DNA of 37,435 nt from Desulfobacteraceae bacterium (GCA_016743945.1 JADGFI010000047.1:1-37435); one strand, 5' to 3'. Shown: positions 14,933-24,072, counted from the stretch's first letter. Program-made: numbers and translations. The notes: a model not told the origin generated them from the sequence alone.

Positions 14933-16294
14933 ATGATCGAACAATCAAGTGAGAATAAAGGAAAGAAGACGGCGGTCTTGTTTTCAGTTCAAACTCCTGG
15001 TGTTTCCGATGAGGAGAACAATTCATCTCTCCTGGAACTTAGGCGGCTGGTTAAAACCATGGGTCTAAAAGTTGTTGCAACCTTAACCCAACGCCGTTCA
15101 AAACCTGAGACGGGAACCATTATAGGCGCAGGAAAATTAAAAGAACTTGCTGCCTATACCGGTGGCACTGGAATTGTTGAAGGGTTTAGCCGGAAATCAG
15201 CAGATGAAACCTGTGACGACATACACGAAGCGTATTTAGTAGATGGCCCACTGGCAAACAACAGCGTGAAAGCCAATGTTGTCGTTTATGATGGTGAAAT
15301 CTCCACCAAGCAATTACAAAACCTTGAAAAAGCGACCGGCGTCGAAGTTTTAGACCGAACCGGCGTGATTCTCGAAATATTCAGCCGTCATGCCAAAAGC
15401 CGAGAATCTCTCATTCAAGTGGAAATAGCCAAGTTGGCTTATTTGGTGCCAAGGCTAAGGGCATCTCATATTGGCGGTGATCGTCAAGGCGGCGGTGTGG
15501 GATCTAAAGGCGCGGGAGAGACTTCTCACGAACTTGACAAACGGCGTATTAGAGACCGCATATCCGAATTAAAGTTACGCCTTGTTGGAATTCGCAACGA
15601 GCAAAATAGACGGCGCAGCCGCAGGAAGGAAAATTTTCAGGTCTCTCTGATCGGTTATACCAATGCCGGCAAGTCTTCGCTGATGCAAAAATTGACCGGC
15701 AGCGATGTATTGGTAGAAAATAAATTATTTGCAACCCTTGATACCCGTGTGAAATCTCTGCAACCAGAGGGGTTTCCTCCGGTACTCGTTTCCGATACCG
15801 TTGGATTTATAAAGAAATTACCCCACGATTTAGTTGCATCTTTCCAATCGACTCTTGATGAGGCGCTTGCCGCTTCATTACTTTTGTTTACGGTCGATGC
15901 CTCGGATCCGGCTTTTCGATCTCAATTGACGGTGACACAATCCGTCCTGAAAGAGATCGGTGGTGAAAAAATTCCAAGCCGGCTAATCCTGAACAAAATT
16001 GACAAACTGACAACCGGAGAGCTGGAAGCGCTACATCGTGAATTTCCTGATGGAATCTTTATCTCAGCTCACATCCCCGGGGATGTCTCATTTTTACGCA
16101 AGAAAATTCTTCAGCATTTCGAATCAAATATGATCGAAACAACGATGGTGATCCCCTACGACAAAGGACACCTTTTAGGACAGTTAAGAACCAAAGCCGA
16201 CATCATAAATGAATCCTACGACGAAACAGGAACAAAAGTAACATTCAAAACTTTTCCGGAAATATTAACCTGGTTACAAAAAAAGATGGATTGA
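14933..16294 (+). CDS. hflX: Ribosome-associated GTPase HflX
   Basis: 453 residues. The N-terminal HflX domain includes the block GSKGAGETSHELDKRRIRDRI and the helical stretch after it. The G domain has G1 GYTNAGKSSLM, G3 VSDTVGFIKKLPHDLVASF and G4 LNKIDKL. HflX splits stalled or heat-stressed 70S ribosomes and binds ATP and GTP. A C-terminal tail of about 90 residues follows the G domain, as in many HflX proteins. The start at 14933 has only a weak purine stretch upstream. Convergent with the aminotransferase gene. Confidence 0.95.
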   Translation: MIEQSSENKGKKTAVLFSVQTPGVSDEENNSSLLELRRLVKTMGLKVVATLTQRRSKPETGTIIGAGKLKELAAYTGGTGIVEGFSRKSADETCDDIHEAYLVDGPLANNSVKANVVVYDGEISTKQLQNLEKATGVEVLDRTGVILEIFSRHAKSRESLIQVEIAKLAYLVPRLRASHIGGDRQGGGVGSKGAGETSHELDKRRIRDRISELKLRLVGIRNEQNRRRSRRKENFQVSLIGYTNAGKSSLMQKLTGSDVLVENKLFATLDTRVKSLQPEGFPPVLVSDTVGFIKKLPHDLVASFQSTLDEALAASLLLFTVDASDPAFRSQLTVTQSVLKEIGGEKIPSRLILNKIDKLTTGELEALHREFPDGIFISAHIPGDVSFLRKKILQHFESNMIETTMVIPYDKGHLLGQLRTKADIINESYDETGTKVTFKTFPEILTWLQKKMD

Positions 16295-16399
16295 ACCGAT
16301 GGGAACTTGTTTTTTTTGGCTTAAAGAACACACAAGGTTCCATTTGGTTGTGGCCTAGCTGCCATTTGGACGATTTTGGCGATGATCATCGGCGGCTGA

Positions 16400-16428
16400 C
16401 CCTGGCAGGGGTATTTCCAAAGCCAGGG
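16400..16428. repeat. Hairpin between hflX and alaC
   Basis: 7-bp perfect arms (16400-16406 and 16422-16428), extending to 11 bp with one mismatch. It is in the convergent gap. There is no T tract on either side, so it is at best a weak terminator. Confidence 0.35.
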
Positions 16429-16441
16429 CCAGTCGTTCAGG

Positions 16442-17641
16442 TTAGGGGGTCATGGCTTCCATGGCCTTTTTCATTTGGCGGGCAGCCTGTTTGAGCCGTT
16501 CTTCATTTTCCACCAGGGCCAACCGAAGATAGCCTTCCCCTTCATCACTGAATCCGGTTCCAGGCGCCAGGGCCACATTGGCCCTATTCATCATCTCAAT
16601 GGCAAACTGCATGGATCCCATTTTGTCGAAGGGGGCGGGTATTTTGGCCCAGACAAACATGCCGGCCTTGGGTTTTGTAATCTCCCACCCCATGCGCTCA
16701 AGGCTTGTGCACAAGACATCCCTGCGGGTTTCATAGGTTTTACACAATTGGGTTATGGTATCGTCACAATCCCTCAGGGCAATAATCCCCGCCACCTGGA
16801 TGGCAGAAAAAATACCATAGTCAAAATATCCTTTGATTTTACCCAGGGCCTGGACCATTTGTTCGTTGCCCACACAATATCCAATTCGCCACCCTGCCAT
16901 GTTATAGGATTTGGAAAAAGACCCAAACTCAACCCCCACATCCTTTGCCCCTTCTACTTCCAGGAAACTGGGCGCCTTGTATCCGTCAAAGCAGATTTTG
17001 GAATAGGCAAAATCATTGATGACCATGAATTTAAACCGTTTAGCCAACTTAACCACTTCCGTGAAAAAATTTTTGTCCGTGACAACCCCGGTGGGGTTGT
17101 GGGGATAATTGAGCAGCAGCACCTTGGGTTTGGGATAACAGGATTCACAAACATTGATGATGCGGTCTAAAAAACTTTTTTCCGGGGCAATGGGAATTTT
17201 CATGACCGTGGCGCCGGCAATGACGGCGGCATAAATATGGACAGGAAAGGCCGGTGCCGGCACCAGAACTGAGTCTCCCGGTCCCATGATGGCCAGGCAA
17301 AGATGTGATATTCCTTCCTTGGATCCGATGGTGAAATAGGTTTCTCGTTCAGCATCCAGGTGAATATTATAGTGGCGTTTATAATATTTTGCAATTTCAA
17401 GTTTTAAATGGGGCATGCCCGAACTTTCAGGATACCGATGGGCCTTGGGATCCTTGGCCACTTCCACCAACTTTTCAATCACCGCATCCGGGGTGGGATC
17501 CATGGGGTTTCCCATACCAAGGTCAATGACATCATCCCCGTTTCTCCTTTTTTCCATTTTCATTTTATTGATCATGCCAAACAGATAAGGGGGTAATTGT
17601 TCCATACGGGTGGCAAATCGAACGATATTGTTTTCTTCCAA
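16442..17641 (-). CDS. alaC: AlaC-type alanine/glutamate-pyruvate aminotransferase
   Basis: 399 residues, fold type I class I/II aminotransferase. The start RFATRMEQLPPYLFGMINKMKM, then DVIDLGMGNPMDPTP, TIGSKEGISHLCLAI and LNYPHNPTGVV match the AlaC subgroup. The PLP lysine is in FGSFSKSYNMAGWRIGY, and the substrate-carboxylate arginine lies in the C-terminal EGYLRLALVE. It moves an amino group between glutamate and pyruvate to make alanine. Convergent with hflX, and monocistronic by position. Confidence 0.9.
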   Translation of the reverse strand: MEENNIVRFATRMEQLPPYLFGMINKMKMEKRRNGDDVIDLGMGNPMDPTPDAVIEKLVEVAKDPKAHRYPESSGMPHLKLEIAKYYKRHYNIHLDAERETYFTIGSKEGISHLCLAIMGPGDSVLVPAPAFPVHIYAAVIAGATVMKIPIAPEKSFLDRIINVCESCYPKPKVLLLNYPHNPTGVVTDKNFFTEVVKLAKRFKFMVINDFAYSKICFDGYKAPSFLEVEGAKDVGVEFGSFSKSYNMAGWRIGYCVGNEQMVQALGKIKGYFDYGIFSAIQVAGIIALRDCDDTITQLCKTYETRRDVLCTSLERMGWEITKPKAGMFVWAKIPAPFDKMGSMQFAIEMMNRANVALAPGTGFSDEGEGYLRLALVENEERLKQAARQMKKAMEAMTP

Positions 17642-18008
17642 TGCCGGACTCCTTTTTTTTAAAAATAAAAAAATTTGATAAGGTTAAAACCATATCAGAT
17701 TTTTTTCCCGGAAGAAAAGCAAATATGCAAAAAGTTGGCAATTTTTAATAAACGATTTTTATTGCACCCCCGGATAAATTTAAATCCATGGTCAATAAAA
17801 AAATTCAGACATGAAAATTTGACTTGAATGTTCTTATAATTGGGATAGAAAGGTCAGGCAATATGCACAGAAAAAATATCAGACAAGTTGTGACAAAACA
17901 ACTGCGCTTGCTTTAGGGTTGTGTTGTTGGTAAATATCAAGATGATATGTCGATTGGGCCATGACGAAATCGATATTATAAGGAAAAATTGATGGATTTT
18001 TTAAAAGC
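17642..18008. other. Intergenic region between alaC and the alcohol dehydrogenase
   Basis: About 370 AT-rich bases between divergent genes. It contains a perfect TATAAT at 17835-17840 on the plus strand without a good -35 at 16-18 bases. Near its end is a short open frame (17966-18012, last residues KLMDFLKA) whose stop overlaps the next start codon as ATGA. That could be the C-terminal stub of a lost upstream gene. No RNA gene recognised. Confidence 0.5.
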
Positions 18009-19097
18009 ATGATAGAAAATATTTGCATTGGCAAGGACAGTATTTCTAATTTGTCCGGGATATTAAAATTACACCCGGGCAAAAAGGTTTTTCTGGTAAC
18101 CGGTAAATCCTCTTATGCGAAATCCGGTGCCCAGGAAATGATGGAGTCGCTGTTAAAGGGGACACTATATTTTCGGTTTTCCGAATTTGAAGCAAATCCG
18201 AAATTGGAAGATGTTGAGAAGGGAATTGCGCTTTTTAATAAAGAAAATTGTGAACTGACAATCGCCATAGGGGGTGGAAGTACCATTGATATTGCCAAGT
18301 TGATTAACAGTTTATCTAAGGTTCAGGAAAATCTGGAAGAAACGATCAGGGCAAACCGGCTTGACCATAAACCCTTTCCACTTGTAGCAATCCCAACTAC
18401 AGCAGGTTCTGGAAGCGAGGCGACTCACTTTGCTGTGATCTACATTAATGGAGAAAAACATTCCTTTGCACACCGGTATATTCTACCCGAATATGTGTGT
18501 GTAGATTCTCAGTTTACTTATTCTACGAAGGCTTACCTGACCGCTTGTACTGGCGCCGATGCATTTTGCCAGGCCCTAGAGTCGATGTGGGCAAAACAAG
18601 GAAATACAGAATCCAAAAAATATGCAAAAAAAGCAATTCAATTGGTGTGGGATAATCTCGAAAAAGCAGTTCTCAATAACGATCACACGTCAAAAGATGC
18701 CGTTATTGAGGGTGCTTATTGGGCTGGAAAAGCAATTAATATTTCCAAAACAACGATTAGTCATGCTTTGTCATATAAAATGACCTCTTTGTTTGATGTA
18801 CCACACGGACATGCGGTTGCGCTAACCCTGGTTCATGTGATGAAAGCAAATTATGAATATGCCCGGGAAGATATTCAGATGATATTGTCATTGATTAATG
18901 CAAAAAATTTATCTGATGGTGTCGCAAAAATCGAAAAATTTTGGGAGCAAATCGGTTTATGCTTGAAATTAAGCCAGTTGGGTATTCAGGAAAATCAGAT
19001 TTCGAAATTATCGAATTGCAATCTTGAAAGAATGAAGAATAATCCAGCAATGCTGACAAAAGAATATATTGAAAAATTATTCAGGAGCATTCTTTAA
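18009..19097 (+). CDS. Iron-containing alcohol dehydrogenase, phosphonoacetaldehyde-reductase type
   Basis: 362 residues, group III metal-dependent alcohol dehydrogenase. The NAD(P) loop is AIGGGSTIDIAKL (about 88-100) and IPTTAGSGSEAT is also typical. The metal region reads GADAFCQALES, then TTISHALSYKM and VPHGHAVAL. Asp, His and His are present, and the second ligand is Gln instead of His. A CQALES-type sequence followed by AGKAINISKTT is the pattern I associate with phosphonoacetaldehyde reductases, which make 2-hydroxyethylphosphonate. No PEP mutase or phosphonopyruvate decarboxylase gene is nearby. The gene is by eye more AT-rich than the corrin genes after it, hinting at transfer. Start ATG overlaps a short upstream frame (ATGA). 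Confidence 0.85.
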   Translation: MIENICIGKDSISNLSGILKLHPGKKVFLVTGKSSYAKSGAQEMMESLLKGTLYFRFSEFEANPKLEDVEKGIALFNKENCELTIAIGGGSTIDIAKLINSLSKVQENLEETIRANRLDHKPFPLVAIPTTAGSGSEATHFAVIYINGEKHSFAHRYILPEYVCVDSQFTYSTKAYLTACTGADAFCQALESMWAKQGNTESKKYAKKAIQLVWDNLEKAVLNNDHTSKDAVIEGAYWAGKAINISKTTISHALSYKMTSLFDVPHGHAVALTLVHVMKANYEYAREDIQMILSLINAKNLSDGVAKIEKFWEQIGLCLKLSQLGIQENQISKLSNCNLERMKNNPAMLTKEYIEKLFRSIL

Positions 19098-19131
19098 TTC
19101 TTGAAAAATATGCTTAAAAAGGAGACCGGGA

Positions 19132-19191
19132 GTGACAGATATTTTTATAGCCGGTTGCCAAGGTGAATTAAAAAATGGTATTTTGACCTGA
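19132..19191 (+). other. Possible 19-residue leader or gene remnant before cbiC
   Basis: A GTG with GGAG 7 bases upstream opens a 19-residue frame (MTDIFIAGCQGELKNGILT) that ends 36 bases before cbiC. The spacing is good, but the peptide is not recognised. It may be a leader peptide, the start of a deleted gene, or chance. Confidence 0.3.
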
Positions 19192-19227
19192 ATATTTTTT
19201 CAACCCGATAACCAGCAGGTAAAAAAA

Positions 19228-19854
19228 ATGAAACCACAGGAAATAGAAGATAAAAGTTTTCGTATCATTGAAGAAGAGGCCGGGGAACATGGATTTGATG
19301 AACGGGAATGGCCCGTGGTTAGACGGATGATACATACCTCGGCCGATTTTGACTATATAAAGACCATCCGGTTTTATAAGGGTGCCCTTAATCCCATTGA
19401 AGCCGGAATCCAGGCTATTTTACAGGGAAAAAATATCATCACCGACACCAACATGGCCCGGGTGGGGATTCGAAAAAAAGAGGTCCATGCATTTGGCGGC
19501 CAGGTCCAGTGTCTGATTGCCGATGAGGCCGTGGCAATTCAGGCAAAAAAGGCTGGGACCACCCGTGCCCTGGCTGCCGTGGACATGGCTGTGGAAATGA
19601 TGGAAGGCGGGATTTATGTGGTGGGAAATGCCCCAACCGCCCTTTTGCGGCTCATGGAGTTGATCCGGGGAAAAAAGGCAAATCCCGCATTGATCATCGG
19701 GTTTCCCGTGGGTTTTGTCAATGCGGCGGAGTCCAAGGATGAACTCATGACCCTTGAATTCCCCTATATTACCAACAAGGGCAGAAAGGGCGGATCCAAT
19801 ATTGCGGCCAGCATTGTTAATGCCCTGGCCATCATGGCTTTTGCGCGAAAGTAA
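19228..19854 (+). CDS. cbiC: Cobalt-precorrin-8 methylmutase (CbiC/CobH)
   Basis: 208 residues, normal length. The enzyme moves the C11 methyl to C12 in the corrin ring, giving cobyrinate. The catalytic His is in VVRRMIHTSADFDYIKTI. Substrate-binding segments are NIITDTNMARVGIRK and VVGNAPTALLRLMELI; the end GFPVGFVNAAESKDELM and GRKGGSNIAASIVNAL is typical. The ribosome site is CAGGT, 8 bases before the ATG. It is the first clear gene of a corrin cluster with cbiA and cbiD. No cobalamin riboswitch is visible in the 130 bases before it. Confidence 0.95.
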   Translation: MKPQEIEDKSFRIIEEEAGEHGFDEREWPVVRRMIHTSADFDYIKTIRFYKGALNPIEAGIQAILQGKNIITDTNMARVGIRKKEVHAFGGQVQCLIADEAVAIQAKKAGTTRALAAVDMAVEMMEGGIYVVGNAPTALLRLMELIRGKKANPALIIGFPVGFVNAAESKDELMTLEFPYITNKGRKGGSNIAASIVNALAIMAFARK

Positions 19855-19879
19855 TCTTTTATTGCTAGGGGAGGTTCCC

Positions 19880-21316
19880 ATTAAAGGCTTTGTCATTGCT
19901 GCCACGGGCAGCGGAACCGGAAAAACAACCATTTGCCTGGCCATTCTCGCCTATTTAAGGTCAAAGGGAATACAGGTGGCCCCCTTTAAGGTGGGCCCGG
20001 ATTTTATAGATCCCGGCCACCACAGTAAGATTGCCGGACGAACAAGTGTTAACCTGGATTCCTGGATGTTGACCCGTGCCTATAATCAAAGGCTTTTTGC
20101 AAGGGGATCCAGGGACGCAGAGGTGGCTGTGGTGGAAGGGGTAATGGGATTGTTTGACGGGTACGATGCCCTTACGGAAACAGGTTCCACCGCCCAGATG
20201 GCAAAATGGTTGGGCCTTCCCGTTCTGCTCATTGTCAGTGCAAAGGGTAAGGCCAGAAGTGCGGCTGCCATTGTCAAAGGGTTTGAAAGTTTTGATCCTG
20301 ATTTAAATCTTGCCGGGGTGGTTTTCAGCCAGACCGGCAGCCGGCGGCATTATGAATATCTTAGGGATGCCGTGGAGCAGAACTGTACGACACCCTGCCT
20401 GGGATTCATGCCCAAGAATGAAAAAATTGTCATGCCCGAACGGCACCTGGGATTGATGACCGCCGATGAGCTGGATATCTCCCCCCAAGTGATTTCCCTC
20501 CTGGTCTCCATGGTGGAGGACCACATGGACATGGATGCATTGATGGCAAAACTGCCTGTTGTTGACCCCGTCAAAGGTCCGGCAGACTCAAATTCGGGTG
20601 ACCTGGTGGCTAAAATTTTCACCCCGGCAGAGGATGCACCTGTGATTGCCGTGGCAAGGGACAAGGCGTTTTGTTTTTATTATCAGGACAATATTGATAG
20701 TTTAACAAAAGCCGGGGCAAATATTGTCGCCTTTTCTCCTTTAACAGACAATCAACTGCCCCAGGGGATTGACGGGATTTATCTGGGGGGGGGATACCCC
20801 GAGGTGTTTGCCAAAACCCTGTCCACCAGGACGGGTCTCCTGGGCCAGATTAAGCGTCTAAGCCTTTCAGGCATGCCCATATACGGGGAATGCGGCGGTT
20901 TCATGTATTTGTGCAACCAGGTATCGACCATGGACAAGGAAGAGCGATATGGGATGACCGGTTGTTTTGATTTTTCCGTTCAAATGTCCAAGCGCCTCAG
21001 GTCCCTGGGGTATAGGGAAATTGCCCTGACCGAAGATACCCTTATCGGTACAAAGGGGGCCGTGATAAGGGGGCATGAATTTCATTATTCATCCTTAAAA
21101 GAGGAGCATTCTGGAAAAGAGGCGCATTCTGGAGCGGTTGTCAAGAATGTCTATCAGGTAACCACACGGGCGGGCCAGGATATGTTCCTGAAGGGATATC
21201 AAAAGAACCTCACCCTTGGTTCCTATCTCCATGTGCATTTTGGCAGCAGTCCCGGGTGTGCACAGACCTTTGTGGATCATTGTGCAAAATTTAGACAGAC
21301 CCGACTGAACCCATGA
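19880..21316 (+). CDS. cbiA: Cobyrinate a,c-diamide synthase (CbiA/CobB), apparent ATT start
   Basis: 478 residues when started at the ATT at 19880. The enzyme amidates the a and c carboxylates using glutamine and ATP. Walker-like ATP loop KGFVIAATGSGTGKTT is at the very N-terminus, followed by KVGPDFIDPGHH and EGVMGLFDG. The class I glutamine amidotransferase half has YLGGGYPE, GECGGFMYL (catalytic Cys) and the late LHVHFGSSPG. The start is the issue. GGGGAGG lies 5 bases before ATT, whereas the only other candidates (TTG at 19862, or frames inside cbiC) have no ribosome site. Family members start right at this point, so ATT initiation (or a sequencing error of ATG) is the best reading. Confidence 0.93.
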   Translation: MKGFVIAATGSGTGKTTICLAILAYLRSKGIQVAPFKVGPDFIDPGHHSKIAGRTSVNLDSWMLTRAYNQRLFARGSRDAEVAVVEGVMGLFDGYDALTETGSTAQMAKWLGLPVLLIVSAKGKARSAAAIVKGFESFDPDLNLAGVVFSQTGSRRHYEYLRDAVEQNCTTPCLGFMPKNEKIVMPERHLGLMTADELDISPQVISLLVSMVEDHMDMDALMAKLPVVDPVKGPADSNSGDLVAKIFTPAEDAPVIAVARDKAFCFYYQDNIDSLTKAGANIVAFSPLTDNQLPQGIDGIYLGGGYPEVFAKTLSTRTGLLGQIKRLSLSGMPIYGECGGFMYLCNQVSTMDKEERYGMTGCFDFSVQMSKRLRSLGYREIALTEDTLIGTKGAVIRGHEFHYSSLKEEHSGKEAHSGAVVKNVYQVTTRAGQDMFLKGYQKNLTLGSYLHVHFGSSPGCAQTFVDHCAKFRQTRLNP

Positions 21317-21379
21317 AAACAGGCCCCATAGCAGCGCAACTCATATCAGGGCAACCCGGACCAAAGAACAAGGAGAACC

Positions 21380-22510
21380 ATGGCTGTAAAAGTGCTTAAA
21401 CAGGGGTTTACCACAGGGGCGGCGGCTGCCGCATCGGTAAAGGCTGCGTTGCTGGCCCTGGTGGCGTCCCAGGTTCCCACCACCGTGGACATTTCCTTTT
21501 TAACCGGCGAAAAAAAGTGTATTGCCATAAAACAAGTTCTAAAAATATCAGACACCTGTTACCAGGCCTCGGTGATAAAAGATGCCGGAGATGACCCGGA
21601 CATAACCCACAAGGCCGAGATTGGGGCAAACGTTACCCTGTCCCCCGGGGAGTTTAGGGTGATCATAAAGGGCGGCCAAGGGGTGGGCAGGGTTACCAAA
21701 CCAGGCCTTGAAGTTGCGGTGGGGGAGCCGGCCATCAATTTTGGCCCTAAACAAATGATCCTAAATGTGGTGGATGAGATCCGGGATCAATACAACCTGT
21801 CCGGCAGGGAGGTGACCATTGAAGTCTTTGTGCCCAAAGGAGAACTACTGGCCAAAAAAACCCTGAACGCGCGTCTGGGAATTTTTGGAGGCATCTCCAT
21901 CCTCGGGACCACGGGGATTGTCAAACCCTTGTCCCATGATGCCTATATTGCCACCATTCGATCCAGTATCAGTGTTGCAATTGCCAGAGATATTGACACC
22001 CTGGTGTTTACCACGGGAAGGCGGAGTGAGCGGTTTGCCATGGGGCTTTTTCCTCAGCTTTTTGAGGAATCCTTTATACAGACCGGGGATTTTTTTAAGG
22101 CAGCCATTGATGAGGCCCTGGCAACAAAAATAGACAAAAAAGCCTGTCAAAAGATTATCTATACCGTATTCTTTGGCAAGGCCGTTAAAATGTCCCTGGG
22201 ATTTGAACACACCCATGCGGCAAAGTCGGACCTGACCTTAAACAAACTGGCCCATTGGGCAAGAGAGATCACAGGGGATGAGCGTCTCGTTTGCGACATA
22301 AAGCAGGCCAATACAGCCCGCCATGCATTTTCATATATATTTCCGGATTATCCTGAAGTGCTCACCTTTGTGGGAAAAAAAATCCAGGAAAATGCCGGGC
22401 GCTTTGCCAGGGGACAGATCCAAATCCGGGTGATCATTCTGGATTTTGAAGGCCAGGTGACATTTGATTCCCAGAATTTTAAGGAACGGAATTCCCATGA
22501 AAAAGAATGA
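21380..22510 (+). CDS. cbiD: Cobalt-precorrin-5B C1-methyltransferase
   Basis: 376 residues. It methylates C1 of the corrin ring with S-adenosylmethionine in the anaerobic (cobalt-first) pathway. Family marks are QGFTTGAAAAASVKAAL at the start, KDAGDDPDITHKAEI (about 67-81), GGQGVGRVTKPGL and GISILGTTGIVKPLSHDAY. The presence of CbiD rather than CobF points to the anaerobic route, as expected in a sulfate reducer. AAGGAG lies 7 bases before the ATG. The last 14 bases overlap the diguanylate cyclase gene. Confidence 0.95.
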   Translation: MAVKVLKQGFTTGAAAAASVKAALLALVASQVPTTVDISFLTGEKKCIAIKQVLKISDTCYQASVIKDAGDDPDITHKAEIGANVTLSPGEFRVIIKGGQGVGRVTKPGLEVAVGEPAINFGPKQMILNVVDEIRDQYNLSGREVTIEVFVPKGELLAKKTLNARLGIFGGISILGTTGIVKPLSHDAYIATIRSSISVAIARDIDTLVFTTGRRSERFAMGLFPQLFEESFIQTGDFFKAAIDEALATKIDKKACQKIIYTVFFGKAVKMSLGFEHTHAAKSDLTLNKLAHWAREITGDERLVCDIKQANTARHAFSYIFPDYPEVLTFVGKKIQENAGRFARGQIQIRVIILDFEGQVTFDSQNFKERNSHEKE

Positions 22511-23627
22511 ATCCGATGCAAAAATCATCTTAAACCGCCTGGGAAAATTATCTGGTTTTTTAAATAACCTGGATGCAGATGCAAGCAATGATGACTGCTT
22601 TAATTATCCCCTTGAAATTATCCAGAAAACCATGATGTTTGATGTCAGCGTGCTGTACAAGGTATCCAACCTCATTGAAGACCGGCTGATTTTAGAGGTG
22701 GTCAAGGTTTTGGATCCTAAAGATTTGCGGATGGATTTAAGGGAAAATAGGAAATTAAGGCTGTTTTTAGATGCCCGGGACAAGCGCTATGTCAACGAGG
22801 TCAATGCTTTTTTAAATAAGAATGTTTCTTGTCTCAATGTCCCGGGAATGGGGTGTGATGTGATTGGGTATGTGTTTTTTCCCAAGGAGTGTGGCGGGGC
22901 CTATTTGTTTGGTGGGGATTTTTTCGGCAAAGAATCTTCAGTTAAGGATTTTGAGGTCAGTACAGTGGAAATTATGTGCAATTTTTTGAGCACCCTTCTT
23001 TTAAAGACCCAATTTAAACATCAGGCAGAATATGACGCTCTCACAGGCCTTTACAATTCCCGAAAAATAAAAGAAGAGCTGGGCCGGGTATTAAAACGGC
23101 TTGAACGGAAACCTGTGTTGTCCGCCAGTATTGTCATGGGGGACATTGATTTTTTTAAAAAAATCAATGATACCTACGGCCATATCCAGGGGGATCTGGT
23201 TTTAAAGGAGGTGGGAAAGATTCTCACCCTGTCCATGCGGGAATATTTTGATACGGCCGGCCGATACGGCGGGGAAGAGTTTTTATTAATCCTGGATGAA
23301 ATAGAGGGCGATCATACAGTTCAGATTGTGGAACGGATCCGAAAAAAAATTGCCGCCACCCGGTTTGCCCAGGTGAACAGGTCTGGAAAAATTATTGAGA
23401 ACCAATTTATCAACATTACCATGTCCTTTGGTGTGGCCCAATTAAACTCTGGAGAGAGCAACGGGGGAGGTATGGCGTCGGCTTTTGAGACCTTGACGGA
23501 ACATATCGGCAGGGCAGACACTGCCCTGTATACATCAAAGGAGAACGGCAGAAATCAAACCACCTTGTATAAGGAAAAAATTAAAGATGCAGATATCTCC
23601 CATCGGGGTGATCAATACCCCCTTTAA
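22497..23627 (+). CDS. Diguanylate cyclase with N-terminal GAF-like sensor region
   Basis: 376 residues from the ATG at 22497 (AAGGAACGG upstream); a longer reading into cbiD is unlikely. Residues ~1-170 form a GAF-like region without a membrane segment. Residues ~175-345 form the GGDEF domain: YDALTGLYNSRK, VMGDIDFFKKINDTYGHIQGD and active-site loop RYGGEEF (258-262), which should make c-di-GMP. The inhibitory I-site RxxD, expected 9 to 6 residues before the GG, reads EYFD, so feedback inhibition is probably absent. Its start overlaps cbiD and its end overlaps trmO by 41 bases, so it is part of the corrin transcript. Confidence 0.92.
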   Translation: MKKNESDAKIILNRLGKLSGFLNNLDADASNDDCFNYPLEIIQKTMMFDVSVLYKVSNLIEDRLILEVVKVLDPKDLRMDLRENRKLRLFLDARDKRYVNEVNAFLNKNVSCLNVPGMGCDVIGYVFFPKECGGAYLFGGDFFGKESSVKDFEVSTVEIMCNFLSTLLLKTQFKHQAEYDALTGLYNSRKIKEELGRVLKRLERKPVLSASIVMGDIDFFKKINDTYGHIQGDLVLKEVGKILTLSMREYFDTAGRYGGEEFLLILDEIEGDHTVQIVERIRKKIAATRFAQVNRSGKIIENQFINITMSFGVAQLNSGESNGGGMASAFETLTEHIGRADTALYTSKENGRNQTTLYKEKIKDADISHRGDQYPL

Positions 23628-24072
23628 TGATTTAAAAGGTATGCCCATCCAGCCGTCAGGTGCCCTTGAGATAGAGGGGACCCTTGTGATCCATCCTGAA
23701 TATGAACAGGGGTTGAGGGATTTGGAAGGGTTTTCCCATATTATATTATTGTATCAATTTCATCAATCAACTGGGTATGACCTGATGGTAACTCCTTTTT
23801 TGGATACCCAAAAAAGGGGCCTTTTCTCCACCCGGGCACCCAGAAGGCCCAATTCCATCGGCCTGTCCATTGTGGAACTCACCGGAAGGGACAAAAATTT
23901 GGTCTTTGTTCGAGGCATCGATGTTCTCAACAACACCCCGCTCATTGATATAAAACCCTATGTTCCCAAGTTTGATGTACGAACGGTCACCGCCACTGGC
24001 TGGCTGGAAAAGGCCCAGAAGCAAGCGGCCACACAAAAATCAGATGATCGGTTTATCGAAAAACAAAGGTAA
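23587..24072 (+). CDS. trmO: tRNA-Thr (t6A37) N6-methyltransferase TrmO, short form
   Basis: 161 residues, the TsaA/TrmO beta-barrel methyltransferase domain without the C-terminal extension of the E. coli protein. The family pattern is SPIGVINTPFND, IILLYQFHQ, GLFSTRAPRRPNSIGLSIVEL (SAM-binding region) and IDIKPYVPKFD. It methylates N6 of t6A37 in some threonine tRNAs. Many short forms near corrin or molybdenum genes are only annotated as SAM-dependent, so the exact substrate is not certain. The start overlaps the diguanylate cyclase end by 41 bases. Confidence 0.9.
   Translation: MQISPIGVINTPFNDLKGMPIQPSGALEIEGTLVIHPEYEQGLRDLEGFSHIILLYQFHQSTGYDLMVTPFLDTQKRGLFSTRAPRRPNSIGLSIVELTGRDKNLVFVRGIDVLNNTPLIDIKPYVPKFDVRTVTATGWLEKAQKQAATQKSDDRFIEKQR

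Noticed and set aside
16291..16494. 67-codon frame after hflX
   Set aside because: Overlaps the convergent alaC end and the hflX stop, has no ribosome site and no recognisable sequence.
17819..17840. TTGACT followed by TATAAT as a promoter for the alcohol dehydrogenase
   Set aside because: The spacer is only 10 bases, far too short; the TATAAT alone may still be a -10.
19098..19227. Cobalamin riboswitch upstream of cbiC
   Set aside because: Position is right and GGTTGCCAAGG looks vaguely similar, but the gap is only 130 bases and I see no conserved B12-box or the usual paired stems.
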